A stretch of 40,133 bases of DNA from an uncultured Rivibacter sp. Its GTDB lineage: Bacteria; Pseudomonadota; Gammaproteobacteria; Burkholderiales; Burkholderiaceae. Positions 15,699 to 23,845 of this stretch are shown here, piece after piece (position 1 is the first letter of the stretch; each line of letters starts with the position of its first letter). The stretch covers positions 1 through 40,133 of the forward strand of contig CAMLNA010000026.1 in NCBI GenBank assembly GCA_946481025.1. The letters are read 5' to 3'. A program made the translations under genes and the position numbers. The notes below the pieces were generated by a model that saw only the letters and a program-made list of their open reading frames with translations, was not told the DNA's origin and did no database searches.

Positions 15699-15720
15699 CG
15701 GCCGGCTCGGGTCGGCCCCT

Positions 15721-15726
15721 TATAAT
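15721..15726 (+). promoter_or_regulatory. Candidate -10 element upstream of the cytochrome c gene
   Basis: A consensus TATAAT lies 80 bp before the cytochrome start, divergent from the tRNA promoter. No good -35 is visible 17 bp upstream. Confidence 0.4.
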
Positions 15727-15806
15727 CCCGAAGTTTTGCGCGCGTGGCCTCGCCGGGCGGCGTGCGGAAGCAGCTAGTCCCAGAACACGCTCCCTTCGAG
15801 GATTTC

Positions 15807-16364
15807 ATGAGCGACCAACACACCCACGCAGAGCACCATAGCGCCCACGAAGGTCCGATCAAGACCCCCAAGCAACTCATCGTGGCCGTGGTGGCCGCCT
15901 TCATCGTGCCGATCTTCGCGATCGTGCTGCTGGTGAGCTACGTGTCCTCCGACACCAAGCCCGGCGCCGGCAGCGAACTGTCGAACGAGCAGGCGGTGGC
16001 CGCTCGCATCAAGCCGGTGGGCATGGTCGAGGTGAAGGATGCCTCCGACGCCTCGGCGCTCAAGACCGGCCAGGAAGTGTTCAACCAGCAATGCGGCGCC
16101 TGCCACACGGCTGGCGTGGCGGGCGCTCCCAAGGTCGGCGACGCCGGCGCCTGGGCACCGCGCCTGGGCCAGGGCTTCCCCGCCCTGCTGAACTCGGCCC
16201 TGAAGGGCAAGGGTGCGATGGGGCCGCAAGGCGGCGGCGACTTCAGCGACGTGGAGATCGCCCGTGCGGTGGTCTACATGGCCAACAGCAGCGGCGGCAA
16301 GTTCGAAGAACCCAAGGTGGCCGCTGCTGCCGCTTCGGCCCCCGAAGCCGCTGCCAGCAAGTAG
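15807..16364 (+). CDS. Membrane-anchored class I cytochrome c (c5-like)
   Basis: 185 residues from ATG 15807, preceded by GAGGATTTC. A His-rich cytoplasmic N-terminus (DQHTHAEHHSAHEG) is followed by one membrane anchor (about 24-46) and a periplasmic cytochrome domain with the heme motif C96-G-A-C-H100. GAMGPQGGGDFSD lies where the axial-Met loop belongs, and an Ala-rich tail ends the protein. This fits the c5/CycB-type electron carriers common in Burkholderiales, which pass electrons toward terminal oxidases. It stands alone between a candidate promoter and a strong terminator, so it is probably monocistronic. Confidence 0.9.
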   Translation: MSDQHTHAEHHSAHEGPIKTPKQLIVAVVAAFIVPIFAIVLLVSYVSSDTKPGAGSELSNEQAVAARIKPVGMVEVKDASDASALKTGQEVFNQQCGACHTAGVAGAPKVGDAGAWAPRLGQGFPALLNSALKGKGAMGPQGGGDFSDVEIARAVVYMANSSGGKFEEPKVAAAAASAPEAAASK

Positions 16365-16390
16365 GCAGGGTTCGCCCAGGAGTAAAGAAG

Positions 16391-16415
16391 AGCCGGTCCC
16401 AGCGACCGGCTTTTT
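16391..16415 (+). terminator. Intrinsic terminator of the cytochrome c gene
   Basis: AGCCGGTC (16391-16398) pairs with GACCGGCT (16404-16411) around CCAGC, then a T-run, 26 bp after the stop. Confidence 0.85.
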
Positions 16416-16436
16416 GCTGCCCGCAGCGAACGCCCG

Positions 16437-16991
16437 TCAGGTGGTGCGTGCTGGCAGTGCGGCCTGCGCCTGCGGGCTGAGCCGGTAGCCGAAACGCACC
16501 GGCAGCTCGGCGAAGGTGACGCTCTGCGGCGACCAGGCGCCGCTGCTCACCGCGTCGGCCGCCGCATCCATGTCGAGCGAGCGCACGAGGCCGAAACCCG
16601 CATCGGTGTGCAGGAACAGGCGGCCGTGCTCGTCGAGCCAGGCACCGTGCACGCGGCCGGCGTCCTGCCCCGTGTGGGCCTGCACCGCCCACCCCTGCGC
16701 GGCGGCGGACACCCACAGCACCAGCGGCGCGGCCTCGAGCTCGACGTAGACGCGCTGCGGGCCGTTCTGGAAGAACCACGCGCCGTGCTCGTCGGCGTCG
16801 TAGTTGCGGTGGATGAACTCCTTCAGCTTGTCGTGGTTGATGCGGCTGCCCTTCACCTGCGGAAAGGGGCCGGCCGCCTGCACGCGGTCGTCGCGCATGT
16901 ACCAGTCGCCGCGCGCGTCGAGCGCGAGCCAGCCGTAGCAGGCCGGCACGTTGGGCCACTTCTTCAGCGCTGCCTTGACGATCTCGTCCAT
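16437..16991 (-). CDS. Conserved hypothetical protein, 184 aa
   Basis: A soluble protein (MDEIVKAALKKWPNVPACYGWLALDARGDW onward) without signal peptide or membrane span. It is rich in W, G and H, with PQVKGSRINHDKLKEFIHRNYD and WFFQNGPQRVYVELE in the N-terminal half and ARVHGAWLDEHGRLFLHTD-like beta strands later, suggesting a repetitive beta fold. I recall similar proteins in many Burkholderiales but can name no function. It is 14 bp downstream of the YheT-like hydrolase and probably shares its transcript. Confidence 0.8.
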   Translation of the reverse strand: MDEIVKAALKKWPNVPACYGWLALDARGDWYMRDDRVQAAGPFPQVKGSRINHDKLKEFIHRNYDADEHGAWFFQNGPQRVYVELEAAPLVLWVSAAAQGWAVQAHTGQDAGRVHGAWLDEHGRLFLHTDAGFGLVRSLDMDAAADAVSSGAWSPQSVTFAELPVRFGYRLSPQAQAALPARTT

Positions 16992-17005
16992 GGGCGCAGT
17001 GTCGA

Positions 17006-18016
17006 TCAGAGCTGGCGCGACATCCAGCCCATGACGGCGTCAGGGAGCTGCATCACGTGGCCGGGGAAACGCCCCTGCGGAAACCCCACGTGCCCGCCAT
17101 GCGGCGGCTGCCACAGCGTCACGAACGGGCCGACCTCGTGGCGCTGCGGCAGGCTGGCGCCGGGTACGAAGGGATCGTTCAGCGCGTTGAGCACCAGCGC
17201 CGGGATGCGGATGCGCGCCAGGTGCGGCTTGGCCGAGGCGCGGCCCCAGTAGTCGTCGGTATCGGCAAAGCCGTGCAGCGGCGCGGTGAAGACGTTGTCG
17301 AACTCGTAGAGATCACGGGCCGCCAGCAGCCGCTGCCTGTCGAACAGGCCCGGAAACTGCGCGAGCTTGGCCAGCGCCTTGGGTTTCATGGTGCGCAGGA
17401 ACATGCGCGTGTAGACCTGGCGGTTGAAACCCTGCGAGATCGCGCGGCCGCCGGCGGCGAGGTCGATGGGCGACGAGATCGCGCAGACGGCCCGCGCCGT
17501 GCCAGCCGCCGTGTCGCCCGCCTCTTCGGCCCAGCGCAGCAGCGCATTGCCGCCCAGCGAGACGCCCACGGCCAGCAAGGGCGCCCGCGGCGCCTGCGGC
17601 TGCGCGTCGAGCCGCTCGCGCAGCCGCTGCAGCACCCAGCCCACCTCTTCGAAGTCGCCCGAGTGATACGCCCGGGGCGCGAGGTTGATCTCGCCGGAAC
17701 AGCCGCGAAAGTGCGGCACCACGAAACGCCAGCCGTGCTGCCGGGCCCAGTGGGCGAAGGCCAGCGCATAGTGGCTGGCCGACGAACCTTCGAGCCCGTG
17801 GAACAGCACCAGCAGCGGCGCCTCGGTGTGTGCTTCGGTGTCGGCGAGAAAGTCGACGTCGATGAAGTCGCCGTCGGGCGTGGTCCAGCGTTCGCGGCGG
17901 AACTGCGGCGCCATGCCATGGAAGCGGCGCGAGAAGAGCGCCGGCCAGATGGTCTGCACGTTGCCGCCGAGGGGACCGCCCCAGCCCAGCCAGCCGGGCG
18001 CGCGATAGCTTTGCAT
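17006..18016 (-). CDS. YheT-family alpha/beta hydrolase
   Basis: 336 residues from ATG 18016. The opening (APGWLGWGGPLGGNVQTIWPALF) is the YheT/ABHD1-3 signature. The catalytic triad is visible: nucleophile in GVSLGGNAL, acid in LNALNDPFVP and His in PPHGGHVGFP, with LLVLFHGLEGSSASHY as the oxyanion segment. These are esterases of uncertain natural substrate (lipid or short-chain esters). It starts 4 bp after the stop of the NTF2-like gene, so the two are surely cotranscribed with purU upstream. Confidence 0.9.
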   Translation of the reverse strand: MQSYRAPGWLGWGGPLGGNVQTIWPALFSRRFHGMAPQFRRERWTTPDGDFIDVDFLADTEAHTEAPLLVLFHGLEGSSASHYALAFAHWARQHGWRFVVPHFRGCSGEINLAPRAYHSGDFEEVGWVLQRLRERLDAQPQAPRAPLLAVGVSLGGNALLRWAEEAGDTAAGTARAVCAISSPIDLAAGGRAISQGFNRQVYTRMFLRTMKPKALAKLAQFPGLFDRQRLLAARDLYEFDNVFTAPLHGFADTDDYWGRASAKPHLARIRIPALVLNALNDPFVPGASLPQRHEVGPFVTLWQPPHGGHVGFPQGRFPGHVMQLPDAVMGWMSRQL

Positions 18017-18020
18017 CGAC

Positions 18021-18467
18021 CTAGTGAAGCAACGACGAGGGCGCCTCGCTGATCTCCTGCAGCTCGCGCGGGCTGCCGGGGCTGGCATGGTGGGCCACCA
18101 TGCGCCAGCCCTGCGGCGTTTCCATGTAGACGTTGGTGGCCAGCACGTAGGCCGCCTGCGGCTGGCCGTCGTCGCCCTGCACCTGCACGTGTTCGACCAC
18201 GTGATGCACCGCGCAGCCATGCGACTGCACGCTGCGCAGCTGGTGCACCCGCACGTCGACCGCGCCGTTGGCGAAGATGGCCTCGAAGGTGGCGCGAATG
18301 GCGCCCGCGCCGATGACCCGCGGCCCGCCCGGGTGCACGCAGGCGATGTCGTCGTCGTCCGACCACACGGCCATCAGCCGCTCGATGTCGGCCTGCTGCA
18401 GCGCTTCGTAGAACTGCGCCTCGACGTCCTCGGCCGTCGTGGCCCCCGGCAACACCTTGGATCTCAT
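18021..18467 (-). CDS. SnoaL/NTF2-like (DUF4440-type) protein
   Basis: 148 residues. EAQFYEALQQADIERLMAVWSDDDDIACVHPGG is the usual start of a cone-shaped alpha+beta NTF2-like domain, followed by IRATFEAIF, a central VVEHVQVQ strand and VYMETPQGWRMVAHHASPG at the end. Such proteins bind or isomerise small hydrophobic molecules, and many have no assigned substrate. It sits between purU (34-bp gap) and the hydrolase (4-bp gap) in one operon. Confidence 0.88.
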   Translation of the reverse strand: MRSKVLPGATTAEDVEAQFYEALQQADIERLMAVWSDDDDIACVHPGGPRVIGAGAIRATFEAIFANGAVDVRVHQLRSVQSHGCAVHHVVEHVQVQGDDGQPQAAYVLATNVYMETPQGWRMVAHHASPGSPRELQEISEAPSSLLH

Positions 18468-18501
18468 GACGACACCCCGCCCGTCGGGTACGCCGGCGCC
18501 T

Positions 18502-19389
18502 TCATCTGAACACCACGGTCTTGCGGCCGTTGAGCAGCACCCGGTGCTCCACGTGCCACTTCACGGCGCGCGCCAGCACGACGCATTCGACGTCCCGCCC
18601 CACGGCGGTGAAGTCGTCGGGGTCCAGCGTGTGGTCCACCCGCTCGACGTCCTGCTCGATGATCGGGCCTTCGTCGAGGTCGGCCGTCACGTAGTGGGCC
18701 GTGGCACCGATCAGCTTCACGCCGCGCTCGTGCGCCTGGTAGTACGGCTTGGCGCCCTTGAAGCTGGGCAGGAAGCTGTGGTGGATGTTGATCGCGCGGC
18801 CCTTGAGGAAGTCGCAGAACTCGGGGCTCAGGATCTGCATGTAGCGAGCCAGCACCACCAGGTCGACGTCATGTTCGGTCACCAGCTTCTCGATCAGCGC
18901 CTCCTGCGCGCGCTTGGCCTCGTGCGCAGCGCCGGTGGCCAGCGGCAGGTGGTGGAAGTCGAGGCCGTAGCCCTTGACCAGCGCGGCGAAGTCGGGGTGG
19001 TTGGACACCACCGCCGGGATCTCGACGTCCAGCGTGCGCGTCTGCCAGCGGAACAGCAGGTCGTTCAGGCAGTGGCCGTGCTTGCTCACCAGCACCAGCA
19101 CCCGCGGCTTGCGAGCCAGGTCGTGGAACTGCGCGTTCATGCCGAACTGCTCCCGCACGTTGGCGAACAGGCGGGTCAGCGTGGGCGCGTCGGCCAGGTG
19201 CGCGGGCGCCTCGAAATGCACCCGCATGAAGAACAGGCCCGTGCCGTCTTCGCTTTGCACGTCGCCGTACTGCTGGGAGTCGAGGATGTTGCAGCCCGCC
19301 TGGTACAGCAGGCCGGACACGGCATAGACGATGCCCTTGGCATCGCGGCACGACAGGGTGAGGACGAATTCGCGGGCAGCGGTGTGCAT
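18502..19389 (-). CDS. purU: Formyltetrahydrofolate deformylase
   Basis: 295 residues. An N-terminal ACT domain (about 1-90: TLSCRDAKGIVYAVSGLLYQAG) senses methionine/glycine in characterised PurU. The catalytic formyltransferase-like domain has N201-I-H203 in NIHHSFLPSFKGAKPY and D238 in TADLDEGPIIEQD. It hydrolyses 10-formyl-THF to THF and formate, feeding one-carbon balance and purine synthesis. Length matches the family. It is the first gene of a three- or four-gene minus-strand unit and is divergent from the ECF sigma gene. Confidence 0.95.
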   Translation of the reverse strand: MHTAAREFVLTLSCRDAKGIVYAVSGLLYQAGCNILDSQQYGDVQSEDGTGLFFMRVHFEAPAHLADAPTLTRLFANVREQFGMNAQFHDLARKPRVLVLVSKHGHCLNDLLFRWQTRTLDVEIPAVVSNHPDFAALVKGYGLDFHHLPLATGAAHEAKRAQEALIEKLVTEHDVDLVVLARYMQILSPEFCDFLKGRAINIHHSFLPSFKGAKPYYQAHERGVKLIGATAHYVTADLDEGPIIEQDVERVDHTLDPDDFTAVGRDVECVVLARAVKWHVEHRVLLNGRKTVVFR

Positions 19390-19427
19390 GGTGGGCGCGA
19401 TTGTAGGAGCCGCACCGTGTCAGGCCG

Positions 19428-19457
19428 TGCATCCGGTTCGGGGGTGGCTGCGTATGG
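19428..19457 (+). promoter_or_regulatory. ECF-type promoter of the sigma factor gene
   Basis: TGCATCC-N16-CGTATGG lies 73 bp upstream of the sigma start. The same two boxes with the same 16-bp spacing, and the same GGTT after the first box, occur before the DUF3455 gene at 20873-20902, pointing to autoregulation. Confidence 0.65.
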
Positions 19458-19530
19458 AGGCGGCTCGGCCATCGCCACGGACACCCGCCGTCTCTAGAAT
19501 CCCGTGCACTTCGTCACGCCCCGCCGCCCC

Positions 19531-20163
19531 ATGAGCACCCGATCGGACGACTGGACCGAACGCAGCCGCGAGCTCGCCGTGCTGCTCTCGCGCGTCGCGC
19601 TGGGTGATCGTGCGGCATTCGGCACGCTCTACCAGCGCACCAGCGCGCATCTGCTGGGGGTGGTGCTACGTATCAATCGAGACCGGGCCCAGGCCGAGGA
19701 CGTGCTGCAAGAGGTGTACGTCAACGTGTGGCGCGCCGCGCAGAGTTTCGATGCCGCCTTGAGCCAGCCGCTGACCTGGCTCACCAGCATCGCCCGCAAC
19801 CGGGCCATCGACAGCCTGCGCCGCCGCCAGACCGAACCGCACACCGTGAGCACGACCACGGCCGCCGGCCCCGACGATGACGACGAACACGACATGCTGC
19901 AGGACTTCGCTTCCGATGACGCCGGCCCGCTGGAACTGCTGGGCCGCGCCTCCAGCGCCCGCGCCATCCAGAGCTGCATGGGCGGGCTGAGCGGCGAGCA
20001 GCAGCAGAGCCTGGCGCTGGCGTTCTACCAGGGCCTGTCGCACGCGGAGGTGGCCGAGCACCTGAAGCAGCCGCTCGGCTCGGTGAAGAGCTGGGTGCGG
20101 CGCGGCCTGCTGGCGCTCAAGGCCTGCCTCGAGCGCATGGGCGCCCGGCCGGAAGGAGCCTGA
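19531..20163 (+). CDS. ECF-family RNA polymerase sigma factor
   Basis: 210 residues from ATG 19531. Region 2 is seen in AFGTLYQRTSAHLLGVVLRINRDRAQAEDVLQEVYVNVWRAAQSFD and LTWLTSIARNRAIDSLRRR. An acidic linker (GPDDDDEHDMLQDFASDD) joins it to region 4 (SGEQQQSLALAFYQGLSHAEVAEHLKQPLGSVKSWVRRGLLALK). This is an SigK/RskA-partnered ECF sigma. Its gene is followed after 1 bp by the anti-sigma gene. It likely activates itself and the DUF3455 lipoprotein gene through the shared promoter motif. Confidence 0.93.
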   Translation: MSTRSDDWTERSRELAVLLSRVALGDRAAFGTLYQRTSAHLLGVVLRINRDRAQAEDVLQEVYVNVWRAAQSFDAALSQPLTWLTSIARNRAIDSLRRRQTEPHTVSTTTAAGPDDDDEHDMLQDFASDDAGPLELLGRASSARAIQSCMGGLSGEQQQSLALAFYQGLSHAEVAEHLKQPLGSVKSWVRRGLLALKACLERMGARPEGA

Positions 20164-20164
20164 G

Positions 20165-20860
20165 GTGGACTATTCGCGCCCGTCTCTGGCCGACCGCCTG
20201 GCTGCCGAGTACGCGCTGGGCACGCTGCGCGGGCCGGCGCGGCGTCGCTTCGAGACCCTGCTGCAGGCCCATCCGGCCCTGCGCGCCGCGCTGCGCGACT
20301 GGCACGACCGCCTGATGCCGCTGGCCGCCTCGGTGAAGCCGGTGCAGCCTTCGAAAGCGGTGTGGCTGGGCGTCGAGAAGACGCTGTTCGCCACCGTTTC
20401 CGGGGTCCCGCCCTCGGCGGTGCTGCCCTGGTGGAAGCGCCTGGGCGTGTGGCAGGCCATGGCCGGTTTCGCCACCATTGCGGCCATCGGTCTGGGCGTG
20501 CTGCTGTCGCAGCCGCAGCCCACCCAGGCCCCGATCGTGATCGTGATGAACGCCAACCCCGAGGCCGCAGGCGTCGTGCAGGCCAGCTTCGTGGCCAGCG
20601 TCAGCGCCGACGGCAAGGCCCTGGTCCTGAAGCCGCTCAACGCGGTGGCGCTCGACCCCAGCCGCGCCCTGGAGTTGTGGGCCGTGCCGGGGCAGGGCGC
20701 CCCGCGTTCGCTGGGGCTGGTGTCGCCGCAGGCGGCCACCACGGTCTTGCGCACCCAGCTGCTGAAGGACACCGCCGCCTTCGCGGTGAGCCTGGAGCCG
20801 GCCGGCGGCTCGCCGACCGGCGCGCCGACCGGACCGATCCTGTCGCTCGGCAGGATCTAG
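20165..20860 (+). CDS. RskA-type anti-sigma factor
   Basis: 231 residues from GTG 20165. The cytoplasmic part (LADRLAAEYALGTLRGPARRRFETLL) is the RskA-type sigma-binding domain without a zinc motif. One membrane span (about 98-117: WQAMAGFATIAAIGLGVLL) is followed by a periplasmic domain with VVMNANPEAAGVVQASF and ALELWAVPGQGAPRSLGLV, the anti-sigma-K C-terminal domain. It holds the sigma factor at the membrane until a periplasmic signal triggers release. It starts 1 bp after the sigma gene. Confidence 0.92.
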   Translation: MDYSRPSLADRLAAEYALGTLRGPARRRFETLLQAHPALRAALRDWHDRLMPLAASVKPVQPSKAVWLGVEKTLFATVSGVPPSAVLPWWKRLGVWQAMAGFATIAAIGLGVLLSQPQPTQAPIVIVMNANPEAAGVVQASFVASVSADGKALVLKPLNAVALDPSRALELWAVPGQGAPRSLGLVSPQAATTVLRTQLLKDTAAFAVSLEPAGGSPTGAPTGPILSLGRI

Positions 20861-20872
20861 CAGGAGGTCTTC

Positions 20873-20902
20873 TGCATCCGGTTTCCGGATCCGTCCGTAT
20901 GG
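20873..20902 (+). promoter_or_regulatory. ECF-type promoter of the DUF3455 gene
   Basis: TGCATCC-N16-CGTATGG, 58 bp upstream of the start, identical in boxes and spacing to the motif before the sigma gene. It separates the lipoprotein gene from the anti-sigma gene as its own transcription unit. Confidence 0.65.
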
Positions 20903-20960
20903 GCTCCTCACGCCGCCGCATCCACGGCGGCGCCCCCTCAACGGACTTCCGGAGACCGAG

Positions 20961-21521
20961 ATGCCCAATACCCGTTCGATCCCTTTCGCTTCCCTGCTGT
21001 CGGCCGGCACGATGCTGGCGCTGACCGCCTGCTCGACGCCGATGGCGCCGAAGACGGCGATGGTCGACAACGCCGCGCTGCCCGAAGCCGTGCGCGTGCC
21101 GGCCGGCGAAATGCAGAAGATGTGGACCGTGGGCGTGGGTGAGATCACCTACGAATGCCGCGAGAAGAAGGACATGGCCGGACAGTACGAGTGGGCCTTC
21201 GTGGCCCCGGTGGCGGCGCTCAAGGGCGCAGACGGCCAGGTGGTCGGCAGGTACTACGGCGGCCCGACCTGGGAGGCGAACGACGGCTCCCGGGTCACCG
21301 GCAAGCAGGTCGCGGTGGCGCCGAACCAGCCGGGCAGCATCCCGCTGCAGTTGGTGAAGGCTGAACCCGCCAGCGGCATGGGCGCGATGCAGGGCGTGAG
21401 CTACATCCAGCGGCTGAAGACCCAGGGCGGCGTGGCACCGGCTGCGGCATGCGGCATGGCGAACCAGGGCGCGCGACAGCAGGTGGCCTACCAGGCCGAC
21501 TACGTGTTCTACGGCCGCTGA
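20961..21521 (+). CDS. DUF3455 lipoprotein, probable ECF regulon member
   Basis: 186 residues. A signal peptide ends in a lipobox (LALTACS, Cys at about 24). The mature part has LPEAVRVPAGEMQKMWTVGVGEITYECREKK, YEWAFVAPVAALKGADG and TWEANDGSRVTGK, the DUF3455 pattern. Biochemical function is unknown; these envelope proteins are often encoded beside ECF sigma/anti-sigma pairs, which suits a stress-response target. Two Cys (in YECREK and AACGMA) could pair. The start follows CGGAGACCGAG. Confidence 0.88.
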   Translation: MPNTRSIPFASLLSAGTMLALTACSTPMAPKTAMVDNAALPEAVRVPAGEMQKMWTVGVGEITYECREKKDMAGQYEWAFVAPVAALKGADGQVVGRYYGGPTWEANDGSRVTGKQVAVAPNQPGSIPLQLVKAEPASGMGAMQGVSYIQRLKTQGGVAPAAACGMANQGARQQVAYQADYVFYGR

Positions 21522-21536
21522 GGCTCCTGCGGTTTG

Positions 21537-22562
21537 CTACCGGGCCGGCGCCGGCTGGCCTTCGAGCACCTCGCGCAGCGCGGCCCCCACCCGCTCGGGC
21601 GTCACCTCGGTGAGGCAGCGGTAGTGGCCATAGCGGCATTCGCGCGCGAAGCAGGGCATGCAGTCCAGCCCCAGCTCGCCCTTGAGCCACACCACCCGCG
21701 ACTTCGGGCTGTGCGGTGGGGTGTGGTCGGGGCTGGTGGAGCCGAACACCGCGGCCTGCGGGATGTCGAAGCCGGCGGCCACGTGCATGAGCCCCGAGTC
21801 GTTGCTGACCATGCCGCGCGCCGCGGCGATCAGGGCCATGGCCTCGTCAAGCGTGGTCTTGCCGGCCATCACCCGGCAGGCGCCGGGCGCCAGCAGCGAG
21901 ATCTCGTCGCACACCGGGCCGTCCTTGCCCGAGCCCAGCAGCAGCACCGGCTGCAGGCTCTGCGCATAGAGCTGGCGCGCCAGCGCGGCGAAGTGCTCGG
22001 TGGGCCAGCGCTTGGCCGGGCCGTATTCGGCCCCCGGCGCAAACACCCAGTAGGCGCCGCGGCGCACCTGCGCGCGCGCCAGCGCCTCGAGCACCTTGGC
22101 CGACGGCAGCGACAGGCGCGGCCGCGCATCGGACGCCACGCCGCCGTCACCGGCCAGCGCGCCGTAGAACGCCACCATCGGCGGGCGTTCGTCGCTCGGG
22201 TTGGGCAGGCGGCGGTTCAGCAGCAGCCAGCGGCCTTCACCCTGGTAGCCCACCCGCACGGGGATGCGCGCCAGCCAAGGCACCAGCGCCGACTTGATGG
22301 AGTTGGGCAGCACGTAGGCGCGGTCGAAGCGACCGCGCAGCGTGGCGGCCAGCTGCTTGCGCGCCGCCCAGTCGAGCCGGCCGTGCGCGAACGGCAGCTC
22401 GGTGATCTCGGCCACCTGCGGCATGGCTCGCAGCACCGGCGCCACCCACGGCAGCGCCGCCACCGTGAGCGTCTCGCCGCGCCCGGCCAGCTCGGCCAGC
22501 AACGGCTCCGCCATCACGGCGTCGCCGATCCATTGCGGGGCGACTACCAACGAGCGAGCCAT
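21537..22562 (-). CDS. waaF: ADP-heptose:LPS heptosyltransferase II
   Basis: 341 residues from ATG 22562. It begins SLVVAPQWIGDAVMAEPLL, the GT9 family opening, and holds VFAPGAEYGPAKRWPTEHFAAL and ARGMVSNDSGLMHVAAGFDIPQAAVFGSTSPDHTPPHS, which form the ADP-heptose binding site. It transfers the second heptose onto the LPS inner core at the cytoplasmic face of the inner membrane. A C-terminal Cys cluster (CMPCFARECRYGHYRCL) is usual in this family. It follows a 132-bp gap that holds a REP-like palindrome. Confidence 0.93.
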   Translation of the reverse strand: MARSLVVAPQWIGDAVMAEPLLAELAGRGETLTVAALPWVAPVLRAMPQVAEITELPFAHGRLDWAARKQLAATLRGRFDRAYVLPNSIKSALVPWLARIPVRVGYQGEGRWLLLNRRLPNPSDERPPMVAFYGALAGDGGVASDARPRLSLPSAKVLEALARAQVRRGAYWVFAPGAEYGPAKRWPTEHFAALARQLYAQSLQPVLLLGSGKDGPVCDEISLLAPGACRVMAGKTTLDEAMALIAAARGMVSNDSGLMHVAAGFDIPQAAVFGSTSPDHTPPHSPKSRVVWLKGELGLDCMPCFARECRYGHYRCLTEVTPERVGAALREVLEGQPAPAR

Positions 22563-22647
22563 GTGCTTCCGTTCATGTGCCTCTCGCTCACACACCACCC
22601 CTGCCACCAAGCGGACGCCGCGGATCCGGCTTGGCCGGTCCGCCAGC

Positions 22648-22694
22648 GTCGCCCCCTTGAGGGGGAGCGCCGCAGGCGCGACGGGGATGGGCCA
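22648..22694. repeat. REP-like intergenic palindromes
   Basis: CCCCC-TTGA-GGGGG (22652-22665) is followed by GCGCC-GCA-GGCGC (22667-22679). From memory this double palindrome is a dispersed intergenic repeat in Burkholderiales genomes. It lies between waaF and the zinc-finger gene and could also act as a terminator for the latter. Confidence 0.55.
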
Positions 22695-22910
22695 TCAATG
22701 GGCGTGAACCTTCTCGCCAGCCTTCAGCTTGTAGACGGTGCCGCAGTACGGGCACCAGCCTTCGCCGGTGGTTGCCACGTCGATGAAGACCCGCGGGTGG
22801 TTGCTCCACAGCGGCATCCTGGGGTTGGGGCAGAACACCACGCCGGGGCCTTGCAGGTCGGTGGCTGCCACTTCGACCAGGGCCTTGGGTTGCTTGCTGC
22901 TGTCGTTCAT
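22695..22910 (-). CDS. Small zinc-finger domain protein
   Basis: 71 residues from ATG 22910. It carries C27-P in VVFCPNPRMPLWSNHPRVFIDV and C53-P-Y-C56 in EGWCPYCGTVYKL, with His38, giving the Cx(n)HxnCxxC pattern of the short zf-CHCC family (related to the mitochondrial complex I subunit NDUFS6). It starts 11 bp after the ilvE stop, so it is probably translated from the same message. Function in bacteria is unknown. Confidence 0.88.
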   Translation of the reverse strand: MNDSSKQPKALVEVAATDLQGPGVVFCPNPRMPLWSNHPRVFIDVATTGEGWCPYCGTVYKLKAGEKVHAH

Positions 22911-22921
22911 GTCGTCTGCTT

Positions 22922-23845
22922 TCAAACCTTCGTCAGCCACTCGGCGTATTTCGGGTTGCGGCCGTTCACGATGTCGAAGAAGGCGCTCTGGATCTTCTCG
23001 GTGATCGGGCCGCGCGAGCCCTGACCGATCTCGATGCGGTCGAGCTCGCGGATGGGCGTGACTTCGGCGGCGGTGCCGGTGAAGAAGGCCTCGTCGCAGA
23101 TGTAGACCTCGTCGCGGGTGATGCGCTTCTCGACCAGCTTCAGGCCCAGGTCCTGGCAGATCGCGAAGATGGTGTTGCGGGTGATGCCGTTGAGCGCGCC
23201 GGCCGACAGGTCCGGCGTGTAGACCACGCCGTTCTTGATGACGAACAGGTTCTCGCCCGCGCCTTCGCTCACGAAGCCGGCCGAGTCGAGCAGCAGGGCT
23301 TCGTCGTAGCCTTCGTCGGTCGCCTCCATGTTGGCGAGGATGGAGTTGGTGTAGTTGCTCACCGCCTTGGCCTGCGTCATCGTGATGTTGACGTGGTGGC
23401 GGGTGTAGCTGGAGGTCTTGACGCGGATGCCGCGCTTCAGGCCTTCTTCGCCGAGGTAGGCGCCCCAGGCCCAGGCGGCGACCATCAGGTGGATGGTGTT
23501 GCCCTTGGGGCTGACGCCCAGCTTCTCGGAGCCGATCCAGGTGAGCGGGCGCAGGTAGCAGCTCTCGAGCTTGTTGGCGCGCACGACCTCGCATTGCGCC
23601 TGCATCACCTGCTCCAGCGTGAAGGGGATCTTCATGCGCAGGATCTTGGCGCTGTTGAACAGGCGCTCGGTGTGCTCGCGCAGCCGGAAGATGGCGGTGC
23701 CGCTGGCGGTGTTGTAGGCACGCACCCCCTCGAAAGCGCCGCAGCCGTAGTGCAGCGTGTGGGTCAGCACGTGGATCTTGGCGTCGCGCCAGTCGACGAG
23801 CTCACCGTCCATCCAGATCTTGCCGTCGCGGTCGTCCATGCCCAT
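22922..23845 (-). CDS. ilvE: Branched-chain amino acid aminotransferase
   Basis: 307 residues, PLP fold type IV. The PLP lysine is K160 in TQAKAVSNYTNS; IWMDGELVDWRDAKIHVLTHTLHYGCGAFEGVRAY opens the fold, and FFTGTAAEVTPIRELD closes the cofactor site. It catalyses the last step of leucine, isoleucine and valine synthesis with 2-oxoglutarate/glutamate. GAGGAG precedes ATG 23845 (a second ATG is two codons in). Its first 44 bp overlap the 3' end of the LysR gene in another frame. Confidence 0.95.
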   Translation of the reverse strand: MGMDDRDGKIWMDGELVDWRDAKIHVLTHTLHYGCGAFEGVRAYNTASGTAIFRLREHTERLFNSAKILRMKIPFTLEQVMQAQCEVVRANKLESCYLRPLTWIGSEKLGVSPKGNTIHLMVAAWAWGAYLGEEGLKRGIRVKTSSYTRHHVNITMTQAKAVSNYTNSILANMEATDEGYDEALLLDSAGFVSEGAGENLFVIKNGVVYTPDLSAGALNGITRNTIFAICQDLGLKLVEKRITRDEVYICDEAFFTGTAAEVTPIRELDRIEIGQGSRGPITEKIQSAFFDIVNGRNPKYAEWLTKV

